The notes below the pieces were generated by a model. That model had not been told where the DNA came from, did no database searches, and saw only the letters and a program-made list of their open reading frames with translations. From Saprospiraceae bacterium (GTDB lineage Bacteria > Bacteroidota > Bacteroidia > Chitinophagales > Saprospiraceae), in contig SLDF01000420.1 of NCBI GenBank assembly GCA_007125435.1, positions 1-27,322 of the forward strand: DNA of 27,322 bases, written 5' to 3'. The first letter of the stretch is position 1. Every line of letters starts with the position of its first letter. A program made the translations under genes and the position numbers. Below, piece by piece: positions 1-7,311 of this stretch.

Positions 1-2
1 AT

Positions 3-773
3 GTGAGAATCCTCTACTCTCCACTTGAGGCTGTACAATTAGCAGAGAAAAATCCAGATAAAGAAGTCGTATTTTTCGCTGTAGGGTTTGAGACAACGGC
101 ACCGGCTAATGCCCTATCGGTTTTACATGCGCACAGAGCGGGGCTAACTAATTATTCTATTTTAGCTTCGCATGTTTTAGTGCCTCCTGCCATCGAAGCG
201 GTAGTAAATGACCCCATTGCTAAGATAGATGGTTTTTTAGCTGCGGGACACGTATGCACCATTATGGGCATCAGCGAATACTACCCCATCGTCGACAAGT
301 ATAATGTACCTGTAGTGGTTACAGGTTTTGAGCCCGTTGATTTGCTTCAAGGCATTTTAATGTGTGTGGAGCAACTAGAAAGTGGAAAAGCAGTGCTAGA
401 GAACCAATACAAGCGTGTCGTCAAAGAGGAGGGCAATCCTGATGCCAGAGCTGTCATTGAGCAGGTTTTTGAGACAGATCACAGAGAGTGGCGCGGTATC
501 GGTGAGATACCTATGAGTGGCTATGTAATCAAAGAGGCATTTAGAGGATTTGACGCCAATATAAAGTTTGATATACAGATAGAAAATGTCAAGGAGAATG
601 AGGAATGTATCGCCGGTGAAGTGCTTAAGGGCATTAAAAAACCTCATGAGTGCCCGCAGTTTGGCAAAGGCTGCACACCACAGAAGCCTCTAGGCGCTCC
701 TATGGTAAGTAGTGAAGGGGCATGTGCAGCGTATTATCACTTCTCCCAGGCGATGGATGGGATAGAAGCGTGA
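3..773 (+). CDS. hypD: Hydrogenase maturation protein HypD, 5'-truncated by the window edge
   Basis: HypD works with HypC as the scaffold on which the Fe(CN)2CO group of [NiFe] hydrogenases is assembled in the cytoplasm. About 256 of the usual 360-375 residues are visible. The frame is open to the left edge, and the GTG at position 3 is an internal codon, so the N-terminal cysteines lie outside. Visible hallmarks are the block EVVFFAVGFETTAP, the GHVCTIMG motif, and the C-terminal iron-sulfur Cys set in ECPQFGKGC plus EGACAAYY. It is followed 86 nt later by hypE, the usual gene order. The gap holds no obvious hairpin or promoter, so the two are probably cotranscribed. The family call is very secure; only the 5' end is unknown. 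Confidence 0.96.
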   Translation: MRILYSPLEAVQLAEKNPDKEVVFFAVGFETTAPANALSVLHAHRAGLTNYSILASHVLVPPAIEAVVNDPIAKIDGFLAAGHVCTIMGISEYYPIVDKYNVPVVVTGFEPVDLLQGILMCVEQLESGKAVLENQYKRVVKEEGNPDARAVIEQVFETDHREWRGIGEIPMSGYVIKEAFRGFDANIKFDIQIENVKENEECIAGEVLKGIKKPHECPQFGKGCTPQKPLGAPMVSSEGACAAYYHFSQAMDGIEA

Positions 774-859
774 TAAGACTTTTAGCCAGATAAGTCTTCT
801 ATCATTATCATATACCATCACCAAAAGAGAATATATTACACGAGCATTAAATGATCTAA

Positions 860-1927
860 ATGAAATTTTCAGAATTAAAAAGCATAATCACCTCATCTTG
901 CCCGCTTCCTCAGGTTGATTTTGAAGTCATCACATTGGGACACGGCAGTGGAGGCTTATTGACCAATAACCTTCTCGATAAAGGGGTTTTTGAGATATTG
1001 AGCAATCCCTATCTAGATAAGAGACATGATGGTGCAATTTTAGACCGCAAGTCGGGTCCTTTAGCTTTTACCACAGATAGCTTTGTCGTGTCCCCTATAC
1101 AGTTTCCCGGTGGCAACATCGGAGAATTAGCCGTCAATGGAACAGTGAACGATATCAACATGTGTGGCGCTAAAGCCGAACACATATCTTTGGCATTTAT
1201 AATAGAGGAAGGACTGACGGTTGTAGAGTTTTGGGATATTCTCATCAGTATCAGAGCTGCAGCGGACCACGCCGGTGTGCAAATTGTCACTGGTGATACC
1301 AAAGTAGTGGAGCGCGGCAAGGGCGATAAAATATTTATTAATACCAGTGGGATTGGTACTGTGCTTGAAGGTGCGGTCATAGATAAAGAAAGGGTAGAGC
1401 CCGGGGATAAGATTATTATAAGCAATGGCTTAGCCAGGCATGGTATAGCCATCATGAGTGTTCGAGAAGGACTAGAATTCGAATCAGCGATTGAGAGTGA
1501 TACCTGCCATTTCAATCATATCGTACCTGAGTTGATACAAAAATATGGTAAAGATATCCACCTGTTGAGAGATGCCACAAGAGGAGGAGTGGCAACTGTG
1601 CTCAATGAAGTAGCAAGGGACATCAACTTAGGCGTTGAAATTCAACAGTCTCAAATTCATATTGATGAGGATGTGTCTGGCGCTTGTGAGCTATTAGGAC
1701 TTGATCCACTTTATGTGGCCAATGAGGGTGTCTTTGTTGCTTTTGTTTCAGCTGAGATTGCTGATCAGTGTATTGCTGACCTAGGCGCCTGGGAAAATGG
1801 AAATCATGCAGCTATCATAGGTGAAATCGTAGAAAAGCATCCGCGCCAGGTCGTCTTAAATTCAGCCATTGGAGGAAAAAGAGTTGTCAACATGTTGCTT
1901 GGTGAGCAATTACCGAGAATCTGTTAA
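860..1927 (+). CDS. hypE: Carbamoyl dehydratase HypE
   Basis: HypE dehydrates the carbamoyl group transferred by HypF onto its C-terminal cysteine to a thiocyanate, the source of the CN ligands of the [NiFe] site. The 355-aa length is normal for the family. The N-terminal part has the glycine-rich ATP-binding signature GHGSGG (residues 27-32), and further on NGTVNDINMCGA and the GDTKVV and RDATRGG blocks of the PurM/AIRS fold. The protein ends exactly in PRIC, so the essential C-terminal Cys (355) is present. The gene lies 8 nt upstream of the NHL-repeat gene, which indicates an operon. Confidence 0.97.
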   Translation: MKFSELKSIITSSCPLPQVDFEVITLGHGSGGLLTNNLLDKGVFEILSNPYLDKRHDGAILDRKSGPLAFTTDSFVVSPIQFPGGNIGELAVNGTVNDINMCGAKAEHISLAFIIEEGLTVVEFWDILISIRAAADHAGVQIVTGDTKVVERGKGDKIFINTSGIGTVLEGAVIDKERVEPGDKIIISNGLARHGIAIMSVREGLEFESAIESDTCHFNHIVPELIQKYGKDIHLLRDATRGGVATVLNEVARDINLGVEIQQSQIHIDEDVSGACELLGLDPLYVANEGVFVAFVSAEIADQCIADLGAWENGNHAAIIGEIVEKHPRQVVLNSAIGGKRVVNMLLGEQLPRIC

Positions 1928-1935
1928 TAAAAGTT

Positions 1936-3102
1936 ATGAGCCATAAGAAAGAAAAGTTAAGCTTGAATGTCACCTTGAAAAAAGGCGCAACTCTACATGC
2001 CGGTGAAGGCGTGAAGTTGAAACAAATCGCGTCGGAGAGACTCACTTTTCAGGGAGACCCGCTGAGTCCCTTATTGGCGCCTCGGGGCATTTGCTATGAT
2101 GGCAAGCATTTGATTGTTACAGATACAGGTCAAAACCGGATTTTCATCTGGCATGCCCTGCCCAATCAGATCATGCAAGAGCCGGATTTGGTCCTTGGTC
2201 AGCAAGACGCAGTAGTGACCGGCAGAAACGCCGGTGGAAATGTTTCTCAGGGGACACTCCACTATCCTTCGGGAATTTGGTCAGATGGACATCATCTAGT
2301 CGTTGCAGATGCATGGAACCATAGAGTTTTAGTTTGGCACAGCTTCCCCACCTCTAATGGTCAACCTGCTGATGTAGTCATTGGGCAGCCCGATTTTTTA
2401 TCTAATGCGCCTAATGTGTATGGTATCGGTAAACCTCCACAGGCAAATACATTGAATTGGCCCTATGGCGTTTTTGTCCACGATGGACAGCTATTCATTG
2501 CAGATACCGGTAATAGAAGGGTACTGGTGTACAATACCATTCCCACTTCAAACTTTGCAAAAGCAGATCATGTTATAGGTAAGTCAGGTTTTGATGATAG
2601 AGACTACAGTCATGAAGACGCCATATGGCCTTACGCTGTGAAAGTCAGTAAAAGTGGGCAGATGGCCATCACTGATACCCAATACTACAGAGTACTGCTT
2701 TGGAACAATTGGAAAACAGCTCTCGACCGAAAAGCGGATGCGATCATCGGTCAGCCTGACTTTGAAAGCAATGGACAAAATCAATACGGTTTATTCCCGG
2801 ATGCTCATACGCTGAACTGGTGCTATGACTGCCATTTTTATAAAGATGGTTTCTTGGTAGCCGACACAGGGAATAGTAGATTACTGCATTTTGATACCTT
2901 TCCGGATCATCATAATCCCAAAGCTGATCATCTGATCGGAAAACCTAACTTTAATACAAGTAGCGAATTTAGCGATACAGTTTTCGGTACAGAAAAAAGC
3001 CTGTATTGGCCGTTTTCTCTGAGTATAGATGAAGACAACAAACTTTTAATATTGGCCGATACCGGCAATCACAGGATTCTATTTTTTGATTTATTGATAT
3101 AA
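1936..3102 (+). CDS. NHL-repeat beta-propeller protein of the hydrogenase cluster
   Basis: This 388-aa protein has about six NHL-type repeats. Each contains a variant of 'ADTGNxRVLVW' followed by a 'ADxVIGQPDF' segment (for example near residues 65, 125, 190, 245, 315 and 370), which predicts a six-bladed propeller. There is no signal peptide or membrane segment, so it should stay in the cytoplasm like HupSL. It sits 8 nt after hypE and 10 nt before the nickel-permease gene, so it is part of the maturation operon. The biochemical role is unknown. By context it could be a scaffold for hydrogenase assembly or a docking protein. NHL proteins are also found in unrelated settings, so function should not be transferred from the fold alone. 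Confidence 0.85.
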   Translation: MSHKKEKLSLNVTLKKGATLHAGEGVKLKQIASERLTFQGDPLSPLLAPRGICYDGKHLIVTDTGQNRIFIWHALPNQIMQEPDLVLGQQDAVVTGRNAGGNVSQGTLHYPSGIWSDGHHLVVADAWNHRVLVWHSFPTSNGQPADVVIGQPDFLSNAPNVYGIGKPPQANTLNWPYGVFVHDGQLFIADTGNRRVLVYNTIPTSNFAKADHVIGKSGFDDRDYSHEDAIWPYAVKVSKSGQMAITDTQYYRVLLWNNWKTALDRKADAIIGQPDFESNGQNQYGLFPDAHTLNWCYDCHFYKDGFLVADTGNSRLLHFDTFPDHHNPKADHLIGKPNFNTSSEFSDTVFGTEKSLYWPFSLSIDEDNKLLILADTGNHRILFFDLLI

Positions 3103-3112
3103 TTGACTGCGT

Positions 3113-3730
3113 ATGGATTTGGGAAATATGTCTTTACTGGCGGCGACCACGATTGGTTTTGCTCATGCATTCGAAGCGGATCACTTGATTGCCGTTAGTA
3201 GTATAGTCACAAAACGAAATAACTTCGCTCAGGCAGCTAGAGATGGTGTATACTGGGGCTTAGGACATACATCGACTATATTTTTGATAGGCATTATTAT
3301 GATATTAGGGCGAGTTTTTATTGCCGAAGAGACATTTCAATACCTCGAGGCAGTGGTTGGTTTTATGCTCATAGGCCTGGGCGCCTGGCGGTTGACTAAG
3401 TTAGCTTCCCATCAGCATGGAGGCAGCAGTCATACACACTCACATTCTGTGTCATATGGCGTCGGCCTTATCCACGGCCTGGCAGGCAGTGGGATTCTTG
3501 TTTTAGCCATTATGAGTACAATGGACACTGCGGCAAGTGGTTTGGTTTTCTTGCTGGTCTTTGGCATTGGCTCTACCATCGGTATGCTTGTAGCCAGCGG
3601 CCTGTTCAGCATCCCATTTTGGAAAGATAAATCCTGGTCTAAGTATTTTACCAGGCCATTGGCCATATTAAGCGGACTGCTATGTATCGGATTGGGCGTG
3701 TTTATTGTCTACGAAAATCTAATTCAATAA
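3113..3730 (+). CDS. Nickel/cobalt permease-like membrane protein (NicO/UreH type)
   Basis: This 205-aa hydrophobic protein has about six predicted membrane segments. The first carries HAFEADH (H18, D23, H24), which fits the HX4DH metal signature of nickel/cobalt transporters. A His-rich loop (residues 100-111, HQHGGSSHTHSH) and the following GLIHGLAGSG motif are typical of the UreH/NicO-like group. The likely job is Ni2+ uptake to supply HypA and the hydrogenase active site. It is embedded between the NHL gene (10 nt) and a 72-aa orphan (3 nt). HupE/UreJ would be an alternative family name, but the HX4DH motif near the N-terminus favours NicO/NiCoT. Direction of transport and metal preference are inferred from context. 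Confidence 0.82.
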   Translation: MDLGNMSLLAATTIGFAHAFEADHLIAVSSIVTKRNNFAQAARDGVYWGLGHTSTIFLIGIIMILGRVFIAEETFQYLEAVVGFMLIGLGAWRLTKLASHQHGGSSHTHSHSVSYGVGLIHGLAGSGILVLAIMSTMDTAASGLVFLLVFGIGSTIGMLVASGLFSIPFWKDKSWSKYFTRPLAILSGLLCIGLGVFIVYENLIQ

Positions 3731-3733
3731 GAC

Positions 3734-3952
3734 ATGAGCGATATAAAACCTGTAGACATCGTTGCGAAAAAGCTCAAATCGCTTGAGGTTGATATTGGTA
3801 AAATGGACGATCGGTACATATATACATCGACCGGCTTTTGTATCGAGATGGAGGGCGCTGCCTTGTTTAGGTTATCCCACCTTGGCGATGTGATTGCCCC
3901 ATTTGATGACATTGATGAGTTGTGTTGGTTTATTAAAGATAATGGAGGGTGA
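3734..3952 (+). CDS. Small hypothetical protein (72 aa) in the hyp operon
   Basis: I do not recognise this protein. It is soluble, mixed charge, with one Cys near the middle (TSTGFCIEME) and a second in DELCWFIKDNGG at the end. There is no signal peptide and no membrane segment. Its ATG follows the stop of the permease gene by only 3 nt, and codon usage resembles its neighbours, which supports a translated operon member. The next gene is 264 nt away, across a repeat element. It may be a small chaperone or regulator of the hydrogenase, but nothing in the sequence shows this. Confidence 0.65.
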   Translation: MSDIKPVDIVAKKLKSLEVDIGKMDDRYIYTSTGFCIEMEGAALFRLSHLGDVIAPFDDIDELCWFIKDNGG

Positions 3953-3969
3953 AAGCGTGTTTTTTGATT

Positions 3970-4104
3970 GCTTTGGGCATCACCCCATCCCATCCCCTTT
4001 GACCAGGGTATGGGATGGGGTCGTTACGTTCCAGGGCGCGCTGTTCGCTTGGTCCTTCGGACGCCCTTCCCATGCGGGTCGGGCCCCTTCCACATCACTG
4101 ATGC
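3970..4104 (+). repeat. Dispersed structured repeat, copy A (135 bp)
   Basis: The element starts GCTTTGGGCATCACCCC and ends CACATCACTGATGC, so GCATCA and TGATGC form short terminal inverted repeats. It is one of three related copies here (others at 20233-20370 and 6883-7178, both on the minus strand). It shares with copy B the central blocks TCGTTACGTT and GCGCGCT(A/G)TTCGCTTGG. Inside, a 12-bp perfect stem (3982-3993 with 4010-4021) and a small GTCC-TTC-GGAC hairpin (4052-4062) form, although copy B has different bases there. It fills most of the gap between the 72-aa gene and the nuclease gene; its short open frames look like chance. Confidence 0.8.
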
Positions 4105-4216
4105 GAAAAAAGTGTGTGACGTTCGCAGGCTATTGATGGGGGAAGTAAGATGTGATGATCCCTCACGACGTTGATGTAAAAGATGCATTGTCTAAAGCGG
4201 ATTAAAACCAGATTTT

Positions 4217-4780
4217 ATGGAAGAAGAACTATGTGAACTTTTCATTATAGCAATGGCACCTAGTAAGGAGTTCAAGGATCGATTTGTGCTTGTTCTCGAG
4301 GACGAATCACGACAGAAGAGACTGTCTTTTCTGATAGGTGACGGAGAAGCCCTCTCTATAGGCATAGTGATTGAGAAGCTCAAAATGAAGAGACCGCTGA
4401 CCCATGACTTGCTACTTTCTGTCATCAGTCAAATGCAAGGCAAAGTTTTAAAAATTGTTATTTACAAGGTGGAAGATAACGTCTACTACAGCAATATTTA
4501 CATAAGGACCAAAGAAAATGACATTATACAAGTAGACTGCAGAACATCGGATGCCATTGCCGTCGCGCTTAGAGCTCAATGCCCAATTTATATACTGAGG
4601 CATATTATGGACGAAAGAAGTAGTATGGACGATATTTATCCTTCGGGACACAGGCGCACTTCGTTTAGCTCATATACTTTGGAAGAGTTGGAAAGCCTCT
4701 TGAAAAAAGTCATCGAGAAAGAAGACTACCAAAGCGCTATAAGAATAAAGGAAACAATAGAGAGAAAGAAAAACGGATAA
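4217..4780 (+). CDS. Bifunctional nuclease (DUF151) with C-terminal UVR motif
   Basis: The first ~135 residues match the bifunctional nuclease/DUF151 family: repeated strands with ESRQKRLSFLIGDGEALSI, then RPLTHDLLLSVI and DCRTSDAIAVALRAQCPIY. Residues 153-187 (EELESLLKKVIEKEDYQSAI and onward) form a UvrB/UvrC-type helical hairpin. This two-part architecture is common in Bacteroidota, and plant/bacterial homologues have been described with DNase/RNase activity. The length (187 aa) is normal. Its stop lies 7 nt before hypA, so it appears to be read with the maturation genes, although it has no known role in hydrogenase assembly. No promoter is evident in the 112 nt between the repeat and the start. 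Confidence 0.88.
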   Translation: MEEELCELFIIAMAPSKEFKDRFVLVLEDESRQKRLSFLIGDGEALSIGIVIEKLKMKRPLTHDLLLSVISQMQGKVLKIVIYKVEDNVYYSNIYIRTKENDIIQVDCRTSDAIAVALRAQCPIYILRHIMDERSSMDDIYPSGHRRTSFSSYTLEELESLLKKVIEKEDYQSAIRIKETIERKKNG

Positions 4781-4787
4781 TACTATT

Positions 4788-5135
4788 ATGCACGAAATAT
4801 CATTAGTAAAAAATATATTTGGCTCATTAGATACTGTCTACGATCAAGAACAGAGGGAAAAAATCGAAACCATACACCTCACTGTGGGTCTCCTGGCAAA
4901 TGTCGAACCCATACTGATGGAAAATGCATTTGAGGCTGTGGTTGCCACTGAGCGCCAGGAATACAAAGACTGTCAATTGCTAATGCAAATACTCCCTATC
5001 AAGGTGTATTGCTCGGATTGTGACAGTGAGAGTGAAATTGAAAATTACAAATTTGTTTGTACACACTGTGGCAAGCCCAATAATAATGTCATCCAGGGGA
5101 ATGAGTTGCTAATATCCGGTGTTGATATAAAATAA
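4788..5135 (+). CDS. hypA: Hydrogenase nickel-insertion protein HypA
   Basis: HypA is the Zn-containing metallochaperone that, with HypB, delivers Ni2+ to the large-subunit precursor. The 115-aa length is typical. The N-terminus MHE supplies the Ni-binding His2, and the two zinc Cys pairs are present as CSDC and CTHC. It is 7 nt after the nuclease gene and 9 nt before the first TetR gene. hypB is not seen in the window and probably lies upstream of hypD. Confidence 0.96.
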   Translation: MHEISLVKNIFGSLDTVYDQEQREKIETIHLTVGLLANVEPILMENAFEAVVATERQEYKDCQLLMQILPIKVYCSDCDSESEIENYKFVCTHCGKPNNNVIQGNELLISGVDIK

Positions 5136-5144
5136 ATCACATTC

Positions 5145-5786
5145 ATGTCGAGCAAACAGACAAAGAAGAAAATACTAGATACAGCGCTGAGCTTGTTCAA
5201 TCAGCATGGCTTCGTCAATGTGAGACTACAGCACATATCTGATGAAGCTATAATAAGCCTTGGAAATATCACTTATCATTATCGCACAAAGGATGATATG
5301 GTGACAGCCATATGGACCAATTTGAAGAACGATCAGATCCAGCTGCTTTCTGAATTTAGAGCTCTACCCCTGTTTGAGGATATTGACAGGTATTTAGAGT
5401 CTAACTTTGCGCTCCAGCAAAAGTATATTTTTTTCTATCAGGATACGTTGGAGGTGATAAGAGCCTATGAAGAAATTGCTGTACAGTATAGAGAACACAT
5501 ATCCTGGCAAGAGCAGCAAATAATTGGAATGTTGACATTCAATAAAGCGCGTGGGGCATTACTAAGCTCTATAGATGAAGAGAATTATTATCACTTCGCC
5601 TCAGTATGGCTTTGGATGAGCGAAAGCTGGGTAAACAGGCAAGCAGTAATTGGAACAAAAAATACAGAAGTGTCCGCATATAAGCGGATAATGTGGCAAT
5701 TTTTACTACCTTTATTTACTCAACAGGGCCAGAATGAATACGAACAAATGCTTGCACTGAGAAAAATTTACAAACGTGAAGCGTAA
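5145..5786 (+). CDS. TetR/AcrR-type regulator, first of a paralogous pair
   Basis: Residues ~5-52 form a TetR helix-turn-helix (KKKILDTALSLFNQHGF, then VRLQHISDEA and GNITYHYRTKDDM). The C-terminal ~150 residues are an all-helical ligand/dimer domain with several Trp (WLWMSESWVN). The 213-aa protein aligns over its full length with the regulator at 6145-6759, including KYIFFYQDTLEVIRAYEEI against KYKFYFIDMFEIERNYPEI, so the two arose by duplication. It follows hypA by 9 nt and overlaps the next gene by 11 nt, so it is probably part of the maturation operon. A role in controlling the hydrogenase promoter is inferred from location. The ligand is unknown. Confidence 0.92.
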   Translation: MSSKQTKKKILDTALSLFNQHGFVNVRLQHISDEAIISLGNITYHYRTKDDMVTAIWTNLKNDQIQLLSEFRALPLFEDIDRYLESNFALQQKYIFFYQDTLEVIRAYEEIAVQYREHISWQEQQIIGMLTFNKARGALLSSIDEENYYHFASVWLWMSESWVNRQAVIGTKNTEVSAYKRIMWQFLLPLFTQQGQNEYEQMLALRKIYKREA

Positions 5787-6138
5787 ATTATATATAGATT
5801 ATGATACCTATAAATGGTTGTTGAAATCCATTAATGATATTTCATTAAAGGATAGTGTTCATGCGGCAAAACAAGATCTTGATTTTATTAAGGATGAAAT
5901 GTGGCTGAGTGATACAGCTGTGATCGATAGGGTAGAAAAGCGAAAAGGTACTTATCATATTTCGTTGGTTTTTGCCCACTTCAGTTCTAGGTTCAAATTA
6001 ATAATCAGATCAATCACGCATAACAGCTGTCCTAAAAGAGCAGCTTTGATGTCTCAGGTCTTTAAGCGGCAAGCAGCTAAAGACCAAAGAGGGACAATTA
6101 CAATAGATGAAGACAGCCTTGATGTCTCATACAATTAA
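5776..6138 (+). CDS. Hypothetical protein (120 aa) between the two TetR genes
   Basis: I do not recognise this protein. The start used is GTG at 5776, overlapping the end of the upstream TetR gene by 11 nt; this suggests translational coupling. The product is soluble and basic-acidic mixed, with one Cys (NSCPKRAALMSQVFKRQ) and no signal peptide. The frame runs to 7 nt before the second TetR gene. Tight packing in both directions is the main support for it being real. It may act with the regulators, for instance as a partner or antagonist, but no domain supports this. Confidence 0.6.
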   Translation: MKRKLYIDYDTYKWLLKSINDISLKDSVHAAKQDLDFIKDEMWLSDTAVIDRVEKRKGTYHISLVFAHFSSRFKLIIRSITHNSCPKRAALMSQVFKRQAAKDQRGTITIDEDSLDVSYN

Positions 6139-6144
6139 GTCATT

Positions 6145-6759
6145 ATGTCAAAAACAAAAACCAAAATACTATCTGCTTCTGTCAAAATGTTTAATAAACA
6201 TGGTATAGCTAATGTGAGATTGCAGCACATAGCTGATGAGTGTGAAATCAGTGTTGGTAATCTAGCTTACCATTTTAAAAACAAAGAGGCTATTGTCGAA
6301 TACGTATACGACCATATTTTTGATGAGTTCTCAGACATTCTTTCAGATTACCTTCTTTTAGAGAATTTTCAGGGAATAGATGACACCATTTCTCAGTACT
6401 ATTTATTCTTTCAAAAGTACAAGTTTTATTTTATTGACATGTTTGAGATAGAGCGCAACTATCCGGAAATAATAAAAAAGTGGCATCATTATATCAATAG
6501 AATGTTGATGCAAATCAAAGGCCGTATAGATTTTGATATTCAGAGAGGTATGCTCGTGCCCCAATCTGAAGAAATGAATGAACTCCTTGCCAATAATATC
6601 TGGATGTCCATTATTTTTTGGTTGCCCCAGCGCATCCTCAGAGGTTTATCAATAGAAGAGAAAACCTTCAAAGAAGCGGTATGGAGCCAGATGACACCTT
6701 ACCTGACAGATCGCGGTGAAGAAGAATTTGTCGTTTATATTTACCCGATTATTGCATAG
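6145..6759 (+). CDS. TetR/AcrR-type regulator, second of a paralogous pair
   Basis: This 204-aa protein has the TetR helix-turn-helix in residues ~3-50 (KTKILSASVKMFNKHGI, VRLQHIADECEISVGNLAYH, FKNKEAIV), nearly the same recognition region as the regulator at 5145-5786. It keeps the shared core VRLQHI(A/S)DE. The C-terminal helical domain also aligns, including RGMLVPQSEE with a following WMSIIFW. It is the last gene before the 0.7-kb gap that carries the hupSL promoter and two dyad sites, which makes it and its paralogue the best candidates for local control of the hydrogenase. Homo- or heterodimer formation cannot be judged from sequence. Confidence 0.92.
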   Translation: MSKTKTKILSASVKMFNKHGIANVRLQHIADECEISVGNLAYHFKNKEAIVEYVYDHIFDEFSDILSDYLLLENFQGIDDTISQYYLFFQKYKFYFIDMFEIERNYPEIIKKWHHYINRMLMQIKGRIDFDIQRGMLVPQSEEMNELLANNIWMSIIFWLPQRILRGLSIEEKTFKEAVWSQMTPYLTDRGEEEFVVYIYPIIA

Positions 6760-6882
6760 ACCTAATGAAGACCACTTAGGATTTAAGGCAAGAGTAGTCC
6801 CAAACTCTCATGTATAAATGTAATAGAGCCTCAGATGATATTTGTGTCATGCCTTCATAATGTTAGTTCTATACCTGTGATT

Positions 6883-7178
6883 GCATCAGCGATGTGAAAG
6901 GGTAGCGACGTCAGGAGCTAGACTCTGCGTAATGACAATGGAGCAGAGGCCGACCGTTCAGGGAGCCCTGTAACGAGTCTGAAAATAGCCGTTTTGTGAT
7001 CTAAGTCGCAGCTATTTTGGGTGAGATAGAAGAAAAAAAATACGCGCATAGCCCAAGCTACGTAAGTATTTTTTTTCGAAGATATTGCACAAAAGAGCAA
7101 GACTTGGGATCATAAAGATGGCTGTTTTCAGACTCTAAAAAGCGACCCGGAATGAAGTGGAGGGTGATGCCCCAAAAG
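6883..7178 (-). repeat. Dispersed structured repeat, copy C, enlarged by a nested hairpin (296 bp)
   Basis: On the minus strand the element starts CTTTTGGGGCATCACCC and ends CACATCGCTGATGC, the same ends as copies A and B. Near one end CTCTGC (6923-6928) pairs with GCAGAG (6943-6948) around a 14-nt loop; copy B has a 6-bp stem of different sequence with an equal loop. Unlike A and B it carries an internal inverted repeat with 16-nt arms matching at 15 positions (6975-6990 and 7120-7135). Within this, a 12-bp stem of G, eight A, TAC against its complement (7032-7043 with 7066-7077) encloses TAGC-CCAA-GCTA. Confidence 0.72.
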
Positions 7179-7275
7179 TCGAAAGTAAAAATTGCATGTC
7201 TTGTCTCTATAATAAATGTATCAGTAATAGAAAGCACTAAGGTGTAATACTGCAAAATAGAGTTCATAGCTCGTA

Positions 7276-7291
7276 TGTCATCTAGTTGACA
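7276..7291. promoter_or_regulatory. Imperfect dyad TGTCA-N6-TGACA upstream of hupS
   Basis: TGTCATCTAGTTGACA is symmetric except for one base pair position (sixth from each end), with CTAG at the centre. It lies 21 nt upstream of the second dyad and about 100 nt upstream of the -7 element. The size suits a dimeric helix-turn-helix protein. Assignment to a specific regulator is not possible from sequence. Confidence 0.4.
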
Positions 7292-7311
7292 ATCAGATAA
7301 CAGTGCATGGA

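Noticed and set aside
3894..4174. Two overlapping open frames of 80 and 68 codons
   Set aside because: They lie largely within repeat copy A, and their translation is Pro/Arg/Ser-rich repeat sequence without homologous features.
6918..7267. Minus-strand open frames of 60 and 69 codons upstream of hupS
   Set aside because: They fall in the palindromic repeat copy C and run through its A/T stems; no start context or recognisable protein.
7286..7291. TTGACA as a sigma70-type -35 box upstream of hupS
   Set aside because: Bacteroidota primary sigma factor uses TTTG/TAnnTTTG; no matching -10 hexamer stands at 17 nt, and the bases belong to the dyad at 7276-7291.
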